NCBI RefSeq assembly: GCF_900101025.1
Contig: NZ_FMUH01000003.1
Span: 372,001-436,000 of the forward strand
Length of the DNA: 64,000 bases
From: Klenkia marina
GTDB lineage: Bacteria; Actinomycetota; Actinomycetes; Mycobacteriales; Geodermatophilaceae
Direction of reading: 5' to 3'
Part shown: positions 1 to 9,733 of the stretch, in pieces
Layout of the letters: each line of letters begins with the position of its first letter
Position numbering within the stretch: the first letter of the stretch is position 1
Translations under genes and position numbers: made by a program
The notes under the pieces: generated by a model
What the model was told of the DNA's origin: nothing
Database searches by the model: none
The model's input: the letters and a program-made list of their open reading frames with translations, nothing else

Positions 1-1
1 G

Positions 2-2758
2 AAGACCGCCGCCGAGATGCGCTCGCTGTTCCGCGAGATGCCCGAGGCCTGCGACAACACGCTGCTGGTGGCCGAGCAGTGCGAGGTGACCTTCACCGAG
101 GGTGCCGACCTCATGCCGCGGTTCCCGCTGCCCGAGGGCGAGGACGAGACCTCCTGGTTCATCAAGGAGGTCGAGCGCGGGCTGCACAAGCGGTGGCCCG
201 GCGGCATCCCCGACCACGTGCGCAAGCAAGCCGACTACGAGACCGGGATCATCGTCCAGATGGGCTTCCCGGGGTACTTCCTCGTGGTCGCCGACTTCAT
301 CAACTGGGCCAAGGACAACGGCATCCGGGTCGGCCCGGGTCGTGGTTCGGCCGCCGGGTCGCTGGCCGCGTACGCGATGGGCATCACCGACCTCGACCCG
401 CTGGCCCACGGCCTGATCTTCGAGCGGTTCCTCAACCCTGAGCGCGTCTCCATGCCCGACGTCGACATCGACTTCGACGAGCGCCGGCGCGGCGAGGTCA
501 TCAGGTACGTGTCGGAGAAGTACGGCGAGGAGCGGGTCAGCCAGATCGTCACCTACGGCACGATCAAGGCCAAGGCCGCGATCAAGGACGCCGGCCGGGT
601 GCTCGACCGGCCCTTCTCCGTCGGCGACGAGCTGACCAAGCTCCTGCCGCCCGACGTCATGGGCAAGGGCATCCCGCTGACCGGTGTCTTCGACCCCGCC
701 CACCCGCGCTACAAGGAGGCCGCCGAGTTCCGGGCCCGCTACGAATCCGACCCCGGCGCCGCCGAGGTGGTCGACCAGGCCCGCAAGCTCGAGGGCCTGA
801 AGCGGCAGTGGGGCGTGCACGCCGCCGGCGTCATCATCGGGCGGTACCCGCTCATCGACAGCGTGCCGATCATGCGGCGCGAGGCCGACGGCGCGATCAT
901 CACGCAGTTCGACTACCCGACCTGCGAGACGCTCGGCCTGCTCAAGATGGACTTCCTGGGCCTGCGCAACCTCACCGTCATCGACGACGCGCTGCGCAAC
1001 ATCGAGATCAACGGCAAGCCCGCGATCGACCTCGACGAGCTCAGCAAGGAGCTCACCGACCCCAAGACCTACGAGCTGCTGTCCAAGGGCGAGACCCTGG
1101 GCGTCTTCCAGTTCGACGGCGGGCCCATGCGGTCGCTGCTGCGCCTGATGCGCCCGGACAACTTCGAGGACATCTCCGCCGTCGGTGCGCTCTACCGGCC
1201 CGGCCCGATGGGCGCGAACTCGCACACCAACTACGCGCTGCGCAAGAACGGCCAGCAGGAGATCACCCCGATCCACCCCGAGCTGGCCGAGCCGCTCGAG
1301 GAGATCCTGGGCCAGACCTACGGCCTGATCGTGTACCAGGAGCAGGTCATGGCGATCGCGCAGAAGGTCGCCGGGTACTCCCTCGGCAAGGCCGACCTGC
1401 TGCGCCGGGCCATGGGCAAGAAGAAGAAGTCGGTGCTGGACGCCGAGTTCGTCGGCTTCGAGGCCGGCATGAAGGCCAACGGCTTCTCCGGGGCTGCGGT
1501 CAAGACGCTCTGGGACATCCTGGTCCCCTTCGCCGACTACGCCTTCAACAAGGCGCACTCGGCCGCCTACGGCCTGGTCTCGTACTGGACGGCCTACCTC
1601 AAGGCCAACTACCCGGCCGAGTACATGGCCGGCCTGCTCACCAGCGTGGGCGACGACAAGGACCGCCGCCCGGTCTACCTGGCCGAGTGCCGCCGCATGG
1701 GCATCAAGGTGCTCCCGCCCGACGTCAACCAGTCCTCCTGGGACTTCACCGCCGTCGGCGACGACATCCGCTTCGGTCTGGCGTCGGTGCGCAACGTCGG
1801 CCACAACGTGGTCGCCTCGATCGTGAAGGCCCGCGAGGAGAAGGGCGCGTTCCGCGACTTCGCCGACTTCATGCGCAAGATCGACACGGTGGCCTGCAAC
1901 AAGAAGGTCATCGAGTCCCTGGCCAAGGCCGGCGCCTTCGACTCCCTGGGTCACTCCCGGCAGGGCATCGCGGCCATCCACGCCCAGGCGGTCGACTCGG
2001 CCATGGGCCTGAAGCGTCGTGAGGCCGAGGGCCAGTTCGACCTGTTCGGCGGCGGTGACGACCTGGGGGCCGACGACCCGCTGTCCGCGGCGCTGAACAT
2101 CCCGATCCCGACCGCCGACTGGTCCAAGGCCGAGCGGCTGGTCTTCGAGCGCGACATGCTCGGGCTGTACGTCTCCGACCACCCGCTGCACGGGGTCGAG
2201 CACGTGCTCACCAGCCACGCCGACACGGCGCTGGCCGAGATCCTGGCCGGCGGGGTCGAGGACGGCGCGAACGTCACCGTCGCCGGCATCCTCACCGCGG
2301 TGTCCCCGCGCACCAACAAGCAGGGCGCGCCCTGGGCCATCGCCACCATCGAGGACCTCGAGGCCGGCATCGAGGTGCTGTTCTTCCCCAAGACCTGGCT
2401 CGAGGTGCAGGACAAGGTGGCCCGCGACCAGATCGTGGTGGTCAAGGGACGCATCTCGCGCCGTGACGACACCCCGTCGATCTTCGGCTCCGAGGTGACC
2501 ATCCCCGAGCTCACCGAGGGCCCGCGGGGTCCGGTGCTGGTCTCCATGCCGGCCGCCCGGTGCACCCCGCCGGTGGTCGAGCGGCTGCGCGAGGTGCTCG
2601 GCAGCCACCCCGGCACCACCGAGGTCCAGCTCAAGCTGATCAACGGCCAGCGCGAGACGGTGCTGCGGCTGGACCAGCGGCTGTCGGTGCGGCCCAGCAC
2701 TGCGCTGATGGGCGACATCAAGGCGTTGCTGGGGCCCACCAGCGTCGCGATCCTCTGA
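2..2758 (+). CDS. dnaE: DNA polymerase III alpha subunit (DnaE), 3' part
   Basis: Catalytic subunit of the replicative DNA polymerase. The frame is open through the left edge (from base 2), so the gene is cut: about 918 residues are present against roughly 1,150-1,200 for the family, and the N-terminal PHP domain is missing. Seen in order: the palm motif PDVDIDFDE (around bases 450-480), carrying the catalytic aspartates; the FNKAHSAAYG block (near 1540-1570); a helix-hairpin region; and a C-terminal OB-fold (NVTVAGILTAVS, near 2270-2310). This is the DnaE1-type replicative enzyme rather than the error-prone DnaE2, judged by the OB-fold and family-typical blocks. The first Met in the window is internal and is not a start. 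A membrane protein gene follows 24 bases after the stop. Confidence 0.97.
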   Translation, partial: KTAAEMRSLFREMPEACDNTLLVAEQCEVTFTEGADLMPRFPLPEGEDETSWFIKEVERGLHKRWPGGIPDHVRKQADYETGIIVQMGFPGYFLVVADFINWAKDNGIRVGPGRGSAAGSLAAYAMGITDLDPLAHGLIFERFLNPERVSMPDVDIDFDERRRGEVIRYVSEKYGEERVSQIVTYGTIKAKAAIKDAGRVLDRPFSVGDELTKLLPPDVMGKGIPLTGVFDPAHPRYKEAAEFRARYESDPGAAEVVDQARKLEGLKRQWGVHAAGVIIGRYPLIDSVPIMRREADGAIITQFDYPTCETLGLLKMDFLGLRNLTVIDDALRNIEINGKPAIDLDELSKELTDPKTYELLSKGETLGVFQFDGGPMRSLLRLMRPDNFEDISAVGALYRPGPMGANSHTNYALRKNGQQEITPIHPELAEPLEEILGQTYGLIVYQEQVMAIAQKVAGYSLGKADLLRRAMGKKKKSVLDAEFVGFEAGMKANGFSGAAVKTLWDILVPFADYAFNKAHSAAYGLVSYWTAYLKANYPAEYMAGLLTSVGDDKDRRPVYLAECRRMGIKVLPPDVNQSSWDFTAVGDDIRFGLASVRNVGHNVVASIVKAREEKGAFRDFADFMRKIDTVACNKKVIESLAKAGAFDSLGHSRQGIAAIHAQAVDSAMGLKRREAEGQFDLFGGGDDLGADDPLSAALNIPIPTADWSKAERLVFERDMLGLYVSDHPLHGVEHVLTSHADTALAEILAGGVEDGANVTVAGILTAVSPRTNKQGAPWAIATIEDLEAGIEVLFFPKTWLEVQDKVARDQIVVVKGRISRRDDTPSIFGSEVTIPELTEGPRGPVLVSMPAARCTPPVVERLREVLGSHPGTTEVQLKLINGQRETVLRLDQRLSVRPSTALMGDIKALLGPTSVAIL

Positions 2759-2782
2759 GGTCGGTGTGGTTGCATCGCCGCC

Positions 2783-3478
2783 GTGAGCGCCCCTGACCCC
2801 CTGTCGACCGGTCCGGCTCACCCAGCCGGTCCGGTCCGTCCGCCCGCGGTCCCGGTCGGGTCGGGCCTGCGCGGCGGCCGCGGCGACGTGCGCTTCGCCT
2901 CGCTGACCGTCGTGGCGCTCGGCGTCCTCGGGTTCGGGGCCGGCCTGCTCTGGGTGTGGCTGGCCCCCCGGGCGCAGTTCACCGTCACCTCCGCCGACGG
3001 TGGTCTGGAGGTCGTCGGCGGCGGCCTGGTCGACCCCGAGCTGTTCATGGCCGACGACGGGGTCTACGTGCTGCTCATGGCGGGTCTGGGCCTCATCGCC
3101 GGGCTGGCGGTCTGGTCGAGGTCTGCTCGCCGCGGGGTCGTGGCGCTGGTCGGGCTGGCGCTGGGCATGGTGGTCGCGTCGGTGAGCGCGATGCAGCTCG
3201 GTTCGCTGCTGGGTCGACCGCCCTCCGACGAGCAGCTGTCCACCGTCGGTGCCGTGGTCACCACCGCGCTCGACCTGAACATGCTGGCGGCGCTGGCCGT
3301 GGGGCCGTTCGTCGCCGTGCTCGTCCAGGTCGTGGCCGCGGTCGTGGCCGGTCGCGACGACCTCGGTCGGCCCGGGACCGACCTCGTGCCGGTTGCCGAG
3401 CCGGCCGTCGCGCAGGCCCCGGCGCCGTCCGGGGTCGTGGCGCAGGCGAGGCCCGCGGGACCGACGATCCAGGAGTGA
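2783..3478 (+). CDS. Membrane protein, possible DUF2567 family
   Basis: A 231-residue protein starting at GTG. After a Pro-rich cytoplasmic N-terminus of about 35 residues there are four hydrophobic segments: VVALGVLGFGAGLLWVWLAP (about residues 43-62), VLLMAGLGLIAGLAVW, VVALVGLALGMVVASVSAM, and a segment around MLAALAVGPFVAVLVQVVAAVV. An extracytoplasmic loop lies between the first two, and the tail is Ala/Pro-rich. The pattern resembles the actinobacterial DUF2567 membrane proteins, but that assignment is from memory of the family and not proven. No enzymatic motif is visible. It sits between dnaE and an LCP protein and may share a transcript with dnaE. Function unknown. Confidence 0.8.
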   Translation: MSAPDPLSTGPAHPAGPVRPPAVPVGSGLRGGRGDVRFASLTVVALGVLGFGAGLLWVWLAPRAQFTVTSADGGLEVVGGGLVDPELFMADDGVYVLLMAGLGLIAGLAVWSRSARRGVVALVGLALGMVVASVSAMQLGSLLGRPPSDEQLSTVGAVVTTALDLNMLAALAVGPFVAVLVQVVAAVVAGRDDLGRPGTDLVPVAEPAVAQAPAPSGVVAQARPAGPTIQE

Positions 3479-3515
3479 CGGAACGGGGCCGCTGCGCTCC
3501 GCGTCGCTCCGTCAC
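3475..3515 (+). terminator. Hairpin after the membrane protein gene
   Basis: GTGACGGA (3475-3482) pairs with TCCGTCAC (3508-3515) and overlaps the stop codon of the preceding gene. There is no T-run, so it is only a possible terminator. The rest of the 123-base gap before the LCP gene shows nothing clear. Confidence 0.35.
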
Positions 3516-3601
3516 CGCCCGCATTCGAGCTGTCACCCTCGGTCCGTGCTGCTGCGTCCTGCCTCCACGCCCTCGTCGGTCGGCCCCCACCGGGTGACCC
3601 C

Positions 3602-5158
3602 GTGAGCCGCCCGGGGACCCCCGACGGCGGCGCGGACCGCGAGGTGCTCCCGGCCCGGCTGGACCCGCGACTGGGCCGACCGTCGGGACGGAGCGCCGGT
3701 GGCCGCGGTGGCCGGCGCGTGGCCCTGGCCGTCCGGCTGCTCGGTGGCGTGCTCAGCGTGCTGCTGGTCACCGGCAGCGGCTGGGGCTGGTACCTGGTGC
3801 GGGTGGCCGAGGCCAGCGTGAACCGCACCGACGCCATCCCGACCACCGGCAACACCGACGTCAACGGCGAGGTGCACGCCGGTCAGGCGATGAACATGCT
3901 GCTGGTCGGCGTCGACTCCCGTGCGGGGCTGACCCCCGAGCAGGTCGAGGAGTACGCCACCGGCGATCCCGAGGGCCTGCACAACACCGACACGATGATG
4001 CTGGTGCACGTCCCCGCCGACGGGTCGGCTGCCTCCTTCGTGTCCTTCCCCCGCGACATGTACGTGTCCATCCCGGGGCAGGGTCGCGCCAAGCTCAACT
4101 CGGCCTACAGCTTCGGGTACGACGGCACGGACGGCGACGAGGACGCGAAGCGGGCCGGTGGCGCCCGGCTGCTGATCCAGACCATCAGCGGCATCACCGG
4201 TCTGCAGATCGACCACTACGCCGAGATCAACCTGCTCGGCTTCATCAACCTCACCGAGATCGTCGGCGGGGTCGACGTCGACCTGTGCCAGGCCAGCGAC
4301 GACAGCGTGACCGGCGCGCACTTCGACGCCGGCCCGCAGACCCTCACCGGGAGCCAGGCGCTGCTGTTCGTCCGGCAGCGGCACGGCGTGGGGGAGCGGT
4401 CCTCGGACTTCGACCGCGTCGCACGCCAGCAGGTGTTCATCGGCGGCATGCTGCGCAACCTGCTCTCCTCGAACCTGCTGCTGGACCCGACCAGGCAGCG
4501 CCAGGTCGTGGAGCAGGTGGGCTCCAGCGTCACCCTCGACCAGGGCCTGGACATCTTCCAGCTGGCCGGCCAGATGCAGGGCGTGCGGCCCGACGCGATC
4601 ACCTTCCAGACCATCCCCGGTCTCACCGACGCCGAGGTCGACGGCGTCGCCGTCCTGAAGCTGCCCCCGGCGCAGGTGCTCACCGACTTCTTCTCCGACC
4701 TGACGGCCGACCCCGAGCCCGCCGCGGCCGCGCCCACGAGCGGGGCCCCGGCGGCCCCGGCGGCCCCGGCGACGGTGGCGCCCTCGGCGGTCACCGTGTC
4801 GGTGCTCAACGGGTCCGGGGTCTCCGGCGCGGCCGCGGGCACCGCCACCGAGCTGACCGGGCTGGGGTTCCGGGCGAGCACCGGCGGCAACGCCGACGCG
4901 ACCCCCACCACGACGATCACCCACCGCACCGGCGACGACGCCGTCGCGGCCACGCTGGCCGCCCAGGTCCCCGGAGCGGCACTGGCGGTGGACGACACCC
5001 TCGGTCGGGGGCAGCTGACGCTGACCCTGGGCACCGACTTCGACGGCGTGGGGGTCGCCGTGGCCACGGCCTCGCCCACCCCGACCGAGGAGCCCGCGGT
5101 CCCCGGCGCCTACGTCAACCCCGAGCGCACCGCCGCCGACACCAGCTGCATCAACTGA
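3602..5158 (+). CDS. LytR-CpsA-Psr (LCP) family protein with LytR_C domain
   Basis: Predicted cell-wall ligase of the LCP family, which attaches undecaprenyl-linked polymers such as arabinogalactan, teichoic acid or capsule to peptidoglycan outside the membrane. It has 518 residues: a basic cytoplasmic N-terminus, one membrane segment (about residues 40-63), then the LCP domain beginning at NMLLVGVDSR. Family landmarks include NTDTMMLVHV, SFPRDMYV with its Arg-Asp pair, the GGVDVDL block and LLFVRQRHG. After an Ala/Pro linker comes a C-terminal LytR_C domain (TVSVLNGSGVSGAA, about residue 398 on). It starts at GTG 3602 just after a GTGA-like context. The gene faces the Lon-N-domain gene, and 11-bp tandem repeats lie between their ends. 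Confidence 0.93.
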   Translation: MSRPGTPDGGADREVLPARLDPRLGRPSGRSAGGRGGRRVALAVRLLGGVLSVLLVTGSGWGWYLVRVAEASVNRTDAIPTTGNTDVNGEVHAGQAMNMLLVGVDSRAGLTPEQVEEYATGDPEGLHNTDTMMLVHVPADGSAASFVSFPRDMYVSIPGQGRAKLNSAYSFGYDGTDGDEDAKRAGGARLLIQTISGITGLQIDHYAEINLLGFINLTEIVGGVDVDLCQASDDSVTGAHFDAGPQTLTGSQALLFVRQRHGVGERSSDFDRVARQQVFIGGMLRNLLSSNLLLDPTRQRQVVEQVGSSVTLDQGLDIFQLAGQMQGVRPDAITFQTIPGLTDAEVDGVAVLKLPPAQVLTDFFSDLTADPEPAAAAPTSGAPAAPAAPATVAPSAVTVSVLNGSGVSGAAAGTATELTGLGFRASTGGNADATPTTTITHRTGDDAVAATLAAQVPGAALAVDDTLGRGQLTLTLGTDFDGVGVAVATASPTPTEEPAVPGAYVNPERTAADTSCIN

Positions 5159-5187
5159 ACGAGTACCCCGTTCGGGTATGCCCGGCC

Positions 5188-5220
5188 GGGTCCTTCTGGG
5201 GTCCTTCTGGGGTCCTTCTG
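5188..5220. repeat. Three perfect 11-bp tandem repeats
   Basis: GGGTCCTTCTG occurs three times head to tail (5188-5198, 5199-5209, 5210-5220), ending exactly at the stop codon of the convergent gene. A second array with the same 11-bp period lies at 24249-24281, also between convergent genes. Confidence 0.9.
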
Positions 5221-6114
5221 TCAGTTGGGGGTCATGGGGGTGGCGAAGCGCTGCAGGGGGACCGGGACGGCGCCCAGTTCGCGCAGCAGGGTGAGCTCGC
5301 GCCGCAGCAGCCGTGACTCGGCCGCCAGCCGCCGCCGCGTCGCCGACTCGGCCAGCAGCGCCTGCCGGTCGTCGGTGGTCAGCAGCGCCGCCGAGGCCAC
5401 CAGGTAGGACAGCCCGCGGGCGTCGTCGCCGACCTGGCGCAGCAGGGCGGCGGCGGCGGAGTCGGCCGTCTCGGCGGCTGCGTCGTCCCCCTCGCCGTCG
5501 AGGCCGTCGAGGCCGAGGTCGGCCAGCAGCTCGGCCTCCTCCTCGTCGTCGACCTCGATCGGGCCGCCTCCGCTGCGCAGCACGGCCACCTCGGTGACGT
5601 ACCGGGAGAACAGGTCCGAGACGTTGCCCACGAGCAGGTCGAGCGAGCCCTGGGCCACCGATGCGGCGAGGGCGTCGTCGACCGGGGTCAGGCCCCCGGG
5701 CGGCGGGGTCAGCCCGTCGGCGTCGCCGGCGGCCTCCTCCGCTGCCTCCTCCTCGCCCAGCCACTCGACCTCGGCCTGCAGGTAGGGCGGGTCGTCGGCG
5801 ACCACGACGTCGAGCAGCCGGAAGCGGTCACCGCCCACGGTGACCAGCCGGTACCCGCCGTCGGCCTGCGGCGTCACCGCCCGGACGACGGCCGTGCACC
5901 CGACGTCGAACAGTGCCTCGGCCGGCGCGACCCGCTCGACCTCCCAGCCCTGGCGGATGGCGACCACGCCGAACGAGCGGGGCCCGCTGCCCTCGGGGCG
6001 GGCCACGAGGTCGGCCACCAGCCGGCGGTACCGCGGCTCGAAGATCTGCAGCGGCAGCACGACGCCGGGGAACAGGGGGCTGCCCAGCGGGAACAACGGG
6101 ATCAGGTCGCCCAC
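5221..6114 (-). CDS. LON peptidase substrate-binding domain protein
   Basis: A stand-alone Lon N-terminal (LON/PUA-like) domain protein of 297 residues with no AAA or protease domain. The start of the domain is clear: [26 protein letters not shown] (split here as [13 protein letters not shown] followed by the IFEPRYR motif). The middle contains an acidic low-complexity insert (Asp/Glu/Ala rich), and the end is a helical Arg/Leu-rich region. Such proteins are thought to bind unfolded or partner proteins; the exact role is unknown. I chose GTG 6114 over a longer upstream ATG because a TAGGGT box ends exactly 7 bases before it and because the domain begins at once. It diverges from hisD across 89 bases. 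Confidence 0.9.
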   Translation of the reverse strand: MGDLIPLFPLGSPLFPGVVLPLQIFEPRYRRLVADLVARPEGSGPRSFGVVAIRQGWEVERVAPAEALFDVGCTAVVRAVTPQADGGYRLVTVGGDRFRLLDVVVADDPPYLQAEVEWLGEEEAAEEAAGDADGLTPPPGGLTPVDDALAASVAQGSLDLLVGNVSDLFSRYVTEVAVLRSGGGPIEVDDEEEAELLADLGLDGLDGEGDDAAAETADSAAAALLRQVGDDARGLSYLVASAALLTTDDRQALLAESATRRRLAAESRLLRRELTLLRELGAVPVPLQRFATPMTPN

Positions 6115-6121
6115 GGCCCGA

Positions 6122-6127
6122 ACCCTA
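6122..6127 (-). promoter_or_regulatory. -10 box (TAGGGT), probably leaderless mRNA
   Basis: On the minus strand TAGGGT is followed by 7 bases and then the GTG start at 6114. This spacing puts the transcript start at or next to the start codon. One of ten such arrangements in the window. Confidence 0.6.
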
Positions 6128-6163
6128 CGGGGGAGGGCGGGCGGCGGCCCAGCGCCGCGCAAC

Positions 6164-6169
6164 TACCCT
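6164..6169 (+). promoter_or_regulatory. Candidate -10 box (TACCCT) for the his operon
   Basis: TACCCT lies 34 bases before the hisD GTG, leaving a short leader with a good ribosome site (GGAGG, 6194-6198). No convincing -35 box is seen. It is back to back with the -10 box of the divergent Lon-N-domain gene. Confidence 0.4.
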
Positions 6170-6203
6170 GGACCCGTCTGTTGCCCGTCTTCCGGAGGTA
6201 CCC

Positions 6204-7505
6204 GTGCTCACCCGCATCGACCTGCGCGGATCCCAGCTGCCAGGGGTGCGTGAGCTGTCCGGGCTGCTGCCCCGGGCCAGCACCGACGTCGAGAGCGTCG
6301 AGGCGGTGGTCCGCCCGGTCCTCGAGGACGTCCGGCTGCGCGGCGCGGCAGCCGTGCGCGAGATCACCGCCCGCTTCGACGGGGTCGACGCCGAGGACTT
6401 CGCCGTCCCGCAGGCCGCCCTCGACGAGGCGCTGGCCACCGTCGACCCCACCCTGCGCGAGGCGCTCGAGGAGGCCGTGGCGCGGGTGCGGAAGGTGCAC
6501 GCCGACCAGCGTCGCACCGACACCACCACCCAGGTCGTCCCCGGCGGCACCGTCACCGAGCGCTGGGTCCCCGTCCGCCGGGTCGGCCTGTACGTGCCCG
6601 GTGGTCTGGCCCCGCTGCTGTCCAGCGTCGTCATGAACGTCGTGCCGGCCCAGATCGCCGGGGTCGAGTCGATCGCAGTGGCCACCCCGCCGCAGCGCGA
6701 CAACGGCGGGCTGCCCGACGCCGGCGTGCTGGCCGCGTGCGCCCTGCTCGGCGTGACCGAGGTCTACGCCGTCGGCGGTGCACAGGCCATCGCCGTCTTC
6801 GGCTACGGCGCGGGGGCCTGCGAGCCGGTCGACCTGGTCACCGGACCGGGCAACGTCTACGTCACCGCGGCCAAGCGGCTGCTGCGCGGGCTGATCGGCA
6901 TCGACAGCGAGGCCGGCCCCACCGAGGTCGCCGTCCTGGCCGACGACACCGCCGACCCCGTGCACGTCGCCGCCGACCTCATCAGCCAGGCCGAGCACGA
7001 CCCGCTGGCCGGGGCGGTGCTGGTGACCACCAGCGAGGCCCTGGCCGACGCGGTGCTCGAGCTGGTGCCCGGCCAGGTCGCGGCCACCAAGCACAGCGAC
7101 CGCATCGACACCGCGCTGGCCGGCACCCAGTCGGGCATCGTGCTGGTCGACGACCTCGACGCGGGGCTGGCCGTGGTCGACGCCTACGCCGCCGAGCACC
7201 TCGAGATCCAGACCCGCGACGCCCGCGCCGTGGCCGAGCGGGTGCGCAACGCCGGCGCGGTCTTCGTCGGGCCGTGGTCCCCGGTCTCCCTCGGCGACTA
7301 CGCGGCCGGCTCCAACCACGTGCTGCCCACCGGCGGCTGCGCCCGGCACTCCAGCGGCCTCTCGGTGCAGACCTTCCTGCGCGGCATCCACCTGGTCGAG
7401 TACGACGAGGCCGCGCTGGCCGACGTCGCCCGGCACGTCGACGTCCTGGCCCACGCCGAGGACCTCCCGGCGCACGCCGCCGCCGTCGCCGTCCGGCAGA
7501 AGTGA
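6204..7505 (+). CDS. hisD: Histidinol dehydrogenase
   Basis: Catalyses the last two steps of histidine synthesis, oxidising L-histidinol to histidine with two NAD+. It is a zinc enzyme of 433 residues, the normal length. Family blocks are present: [28 protein letters not shown]-like ([15 protein letters not shown]), [10 protein letters not shown], and the zinc/catalytic region [11 protein letters not shown] with [13 protein letters not shown]. The start is GTG 6204, six bases after GGAGG; the open frame runs further upstream but lacks family similarity. The stop overlaps the start of hisC (GTGA), so the two are translationally coupled. Confidence 0.97.
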   Translation: MLTRIDLRGSQLPGVRELSGLLPRASTDVESVEAVVRPVLEDVRLRGAAAVREITARFDGVDAEDFAVPQAALDEALATVDPTLREALEEAVARVRKVHADQRRTDTTTQVVPGGTVTERWVPVRRVGLYVPGGLAPLLSSVVMNVVPAQIAGVESIAVATPPQRDNGGLPDAGVLAACALLGVTEVYAVGGAQAIAVFGYGAGACEPVDLVTGPGNVYVTAAKRLLRGLIGIDSEAGPTEVAVLADDTADPVHVAADLISQAEHDPLAGAVLVTTSEALADAVLELVPGQVAATKHSDRIDTALAGTQSGIVLVDDLDAGLAVVDAYAAEHLEIQTRDARAVAERVRNAGAVFVGPWSPVSLGDYAAGSNHVLPTGGCARHSSGLSVQTFLRGIHLVEYDEAALADVARHVDVLAHAEDLPAHAAAVAVRQK

Positions 7506-8623
7506 GCGCGCTGCCGGTCCGGCCGGAGCTCGTGGGCAAGTCGCCCTACGGGGCGCCGCAGGTGCCCGCGCAGCACCGGCTGAACACCAACGAGAACCCG
7601 CACCCGCTGCCCGACGAACTGCTCGCCGACCTCGGTGCGGCGCTCGGGGCGGCGGCGCTGGGGCTGAACCGGTACCCCGACCGCGACGCCGTCGCGCTGC
7701 GCACCGACCTCGCGACCTACCTGACCCGCTCGGGCACGCCCGTGACCGCGGAGCAGGTCTGGGCCGCCAACGGCTCGAACGAGATCCTGCAGCAGCTGTC
7801 GCAGGCCTTCGTCGGGGCCGGGCGCACCGCGCTGGGCTTCACGCCGTCGTACTCGATGCACCCGCTGATCACCGAGGCCACCGGGGGCACCTTCGTCGAC
7901 GGCCACCGCAGGGCCGACTTCACCATCGACACCGGGGCCGCGGTGGCCCAGGTGCGGGAGCTGCGGCCCGACGTCGTGTTCGTGACCAGCCCGAACAACC
8001 CCACGGGGACGGCGGTGGCGCTGGAGACCATCACCGCGCTGCACGACGCCACCGACGGCATGGTCGTGGTCGACGAGGCCTACGCCGAGTTCGCCCGCGC
8101 GGCCACGCCGTCGGCCCTGACGCTGCTGGCCGGTCGCCCCCGGCTGGTCGTGAGCCGCACGATGAGCAAGGCGTTCGGCATGGCCGGTCTGCGGCTGGGC
8201 TACCTGGCCGCCGACCCCGCCGTCGTCGACGCCCTGCAGCTCGTGCGGCTGCCCTACCACCTCTCGAGCCTCACCCAGGCCGCCGCCCGCACCGCGCTGG
8301 CGCACACCGACGCCCTGCTGGCCACCGTCGACGCCGTCAAGCACGAGCGCGACCGCATCGTCGACGCCCTGCCCGGCCTCGGGCTCACCAGCGTGCCCAG
8401 CGACGCCAACTTCGTGCTGTTCGGCGGGTTCGCCGACGCCCCGGCCGTGTGGCGCGCGCTGCTGGACCGCGGGGTGCTCGTGCGCGACGTCGGCCTGCCC
8501 GGCTGGCTGCGGGTCACCGCCGGCACGGCGGAGGAGACCGACGCCTTCCTCACCGCCCTGGGTGAGGTCGTCGCCTCGGCCCACCTGGGTGACGCCGTCG
8601 CCTCCGGCGACCTGGGAGGATGA
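7502..8623 (+). CDS. hisC: Histidinol-phosphate aminotransferase
   Basis: PLP-dependent fold-type I aminotransferase of 373 residues making histidinol phosphate from imidazole-acetol phosphate. Visible are LNTNENP near the N-terminus, [10 protein letters not shown], the TSPNNPTGT block, DEAYAEFA, and the PLP lysine in [17 protein letters not shown]. The GTG start at 7502 overlaps the hisD stop by four bases. It ends at the first ATG seen before hisB. Some actinobacterial HisC paralogues act on aromatic amino acids, but its place in the operon favours the histidine role. Confidence 0.97.
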   Translation: MSALPVRPELVGKSPYGAPQVPAQHRLNTNENPHPLPDELLADLGAALGAAALGLNRYPDRDAVALRTDLATYLTRSGTPVTAEQVWAANGSNEILQQLSQAFVGAGRTALGFTPSYSMHPLITEATGGTFVDGHRRADFTIDTGAAVAQVRELRPDVVFVTSPNNPTGTAVALETITALHDATDGMVVVDEAYAEFARAATPSALTLLAGRPRLVVSRTMSKAFGMAGLRLGYLAADPAVVDALQLVRLPYHLSSLTQAAARTALAHTDALLATVDAVKHERDRIVDALPGLGLTSVPSDANFVLFGGFADAPAVWRALLDRGVLVRDVGLPGWLRVTAGTAEETDAFLTALGEVVASAHLGDAVASGDLGG

Positions 8624-8628
8624 CCGCC

Positions 8629-9225
8629 ATGAGCCGCACCGCCCGCGTCGAGCGCACCACCAACGAGACGAAGCTGGTCGTCGAGGTCGACCTCGACGGC
8701 ACCGGCACCAGCTCGGTCTCCACCGGGGTCGGGTTCTACGACCACATGCTCACCGCGTTGAGCAAGCACAGCGGCATCGACCTGCGGGTGCAGGCCGACG
8801 GCGACCTGCACATCGACGCCCACCACACCGTCGAGGACGTCGCCATCGCGCTGGGGGTGGCCTTCGCCGAGGCGCTGGGCGACAAGCGCGGCATCACCCG
8901 CTACGGCGACGCGACCATCCCGATGGACGAGGTGCTGGTGCAGGCCGCCGTCGACCTCTCGGGCCGGCCGTACTTCGTGCACGCCGAGCCCGAGGGCATG
9001 ACCCCGATGATCGGCCCGGACTACCCGACGTCGCTGACCAAGCACGTGCTCGAGAGCTTCGCGTTCAACGCCCGCATCTCGCTGCACGTGCGGGTGCTCT
9101 ACGCCGGCCGGGACGCCCACCACATCGTCGAGGGCCAGTTCAAGGCGCTCGCCCGTGCGCTGCGCACCGCGGTCGCCCTCGACCCCCGGGTCACCGACGT
9201 GCCCTCCACCAAGGGCGCCCTGTAG
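8629..9225 (+). CDS. hisB: Imidazoleglycerol-phosphate dehydratase
   Basis: Dehydrates imidazole glycerol phosphate to imidazole-acetol phosphate. This is the monofunctional HisB form (198 residues) without a phosphatase domain. Both duplicated metal-binding motifs are present: [16 protein letters not shown] and [16 protein letters not shown] prefer ATG 8629 to ATG 8620. The strong GGGAGG (8614-8619) is 9 bases from 8629 but abuts 8620, and the family start is at [10 protein letters not shown]. The 8620 ATG overlaps the hisC stop and cannot be excluded. It is followed with no gap by a 57-codon membrane protein gene. Confidence 0.96.
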   Translation: MSRTARVERTTNETKLVVEVDLDGTGTSSVSTGVGFYDHMLTALSKHSGIDLRVQADGDLHIDAHHTVEDVAIALGVAFAEALGDKRGITRYGDATIPMDEVLVQAAVDLSGRPYFVHAEPEGMTPMIGPDYPTSLTKHVLESFAFNARISLHVRVLYAGRDAHHIVEGQFKALARALRTAVALDPRVTDVPSTKGAL

Positions 9226-9399
9226 GTGGGCTTCGCCTCCGCGCTGATCGCCATCGGGCTCTTCCTGCTGGGCGGGGCGTGGTCGATCTTCCGGGCCGAC
9301 GACCCCGTGCGGGGGCGCACCTCGGGCCAGTGGGTGTTCGCCGGCGTCCTGCTGGTCGCCGCCGCGCTGTCGATCGCCTCCGGCGTCCTCAGGTTCTGA
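9226..9399 (+). CDS. 57-residue membrane protein immediately after hisB
   Basis: A small open frame starting at GTG directly after the hisB TAG stop. The product is a hairpin of two hydrophobic segments: ASALIAIGLFLLGGAWSIF (about residues 4-22) and WVFAGVLLVAAALSIASGVL (about 36-55), joined by a short charged loop (RADDPVRGRTSG). Codon third positions are almost all G or C, as in the neighbours, which supports real coding. Its last 11 bases overlap the 3' end of the convergent merR gene. No function can be assigned; it is a fourth gene of the hisDCB transcript by position. Confidence 0.7.
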   Translation: MGFASALIAIGLFLLGGAWSIFRADDPVRGRTSGQWVFAGVLLVAAALSIASGVLRF

Positions 9400-9733
9400 G
9401 CCGCCCCGCGAACGCCTCGGCTGTGGCCAGCTGGGCGCGCAGGGCCTCGACCCGGTCGGCGGCCGCGGCGCGGTAGTGCGCGAGCCGGTCGGCCGGGCCG
9501 CCGTCGGCAAGGGCCTGCAGCAGCTCGCGCATCTCCTCGAGCGAGAAGCCCAGCGGCTTCATCTGCATGATCACCCGCAGCCGCTCGACGTCGTCCTCGG
9601 TGTAGAGCCGGAACCCGCCCTCCGACCGGGCCGACGGCACCGCCAGGCCGACCTCCTCGTAGTACCGGATCGTGCGCAGCGAGAGCCCGATCCGGTCGGC
9701 GACCTCGCCGATCTGCAGCATGCCGTGCCCCAT
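9389..9733 (-). CDS. MerR family transcriptional regulator
   Basis: A DNA-binding regulator of 114 residues with the MerR winged helix-turn-helix at its N-terminus: LQIGEVADRIGLSLRTIRYYEE followed by GLAVPSARSEGGFRLY and DDVERLRVI. A coiled-coil dimerisation helix follows. The tail is short and has no obvious Cys-rich metal site, so it is not a classical mercury or copper sensor. The ATG at 9733 shares its A with the sulP stop (TGATG), so the gene is coupled to sulP; an internal ATG at 9721 is the alternative start. It likely controls its own operon through the 26-bp palindrome at 11285-11310. The inducer is unknown. Confidence 0.92.
   Translation of the reverse strand: MGHGMLQIGEVADRIGLSLRTIRYYEEVGLAVPSARSEGGFRLYTEDDVERLRVIMQMKPLGFSLEEMRELLQALADGGPADRLAHYRAAAADRVEALRAQLATAEAFAGRLRT

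Noticed and set aside
5188-5220. Short tandem repeats considered as a CRISPR array
   Set aside because: Units are 11 bp with no spacers and no cas genes are nearby.
8620-8628. ATG 8620 as the hisB start
   Set aside because: The ribosome site abuts it, while ATG 8629 has normal spacing and the family N-terminus. Not excluded because it overlaps the hisC stop.
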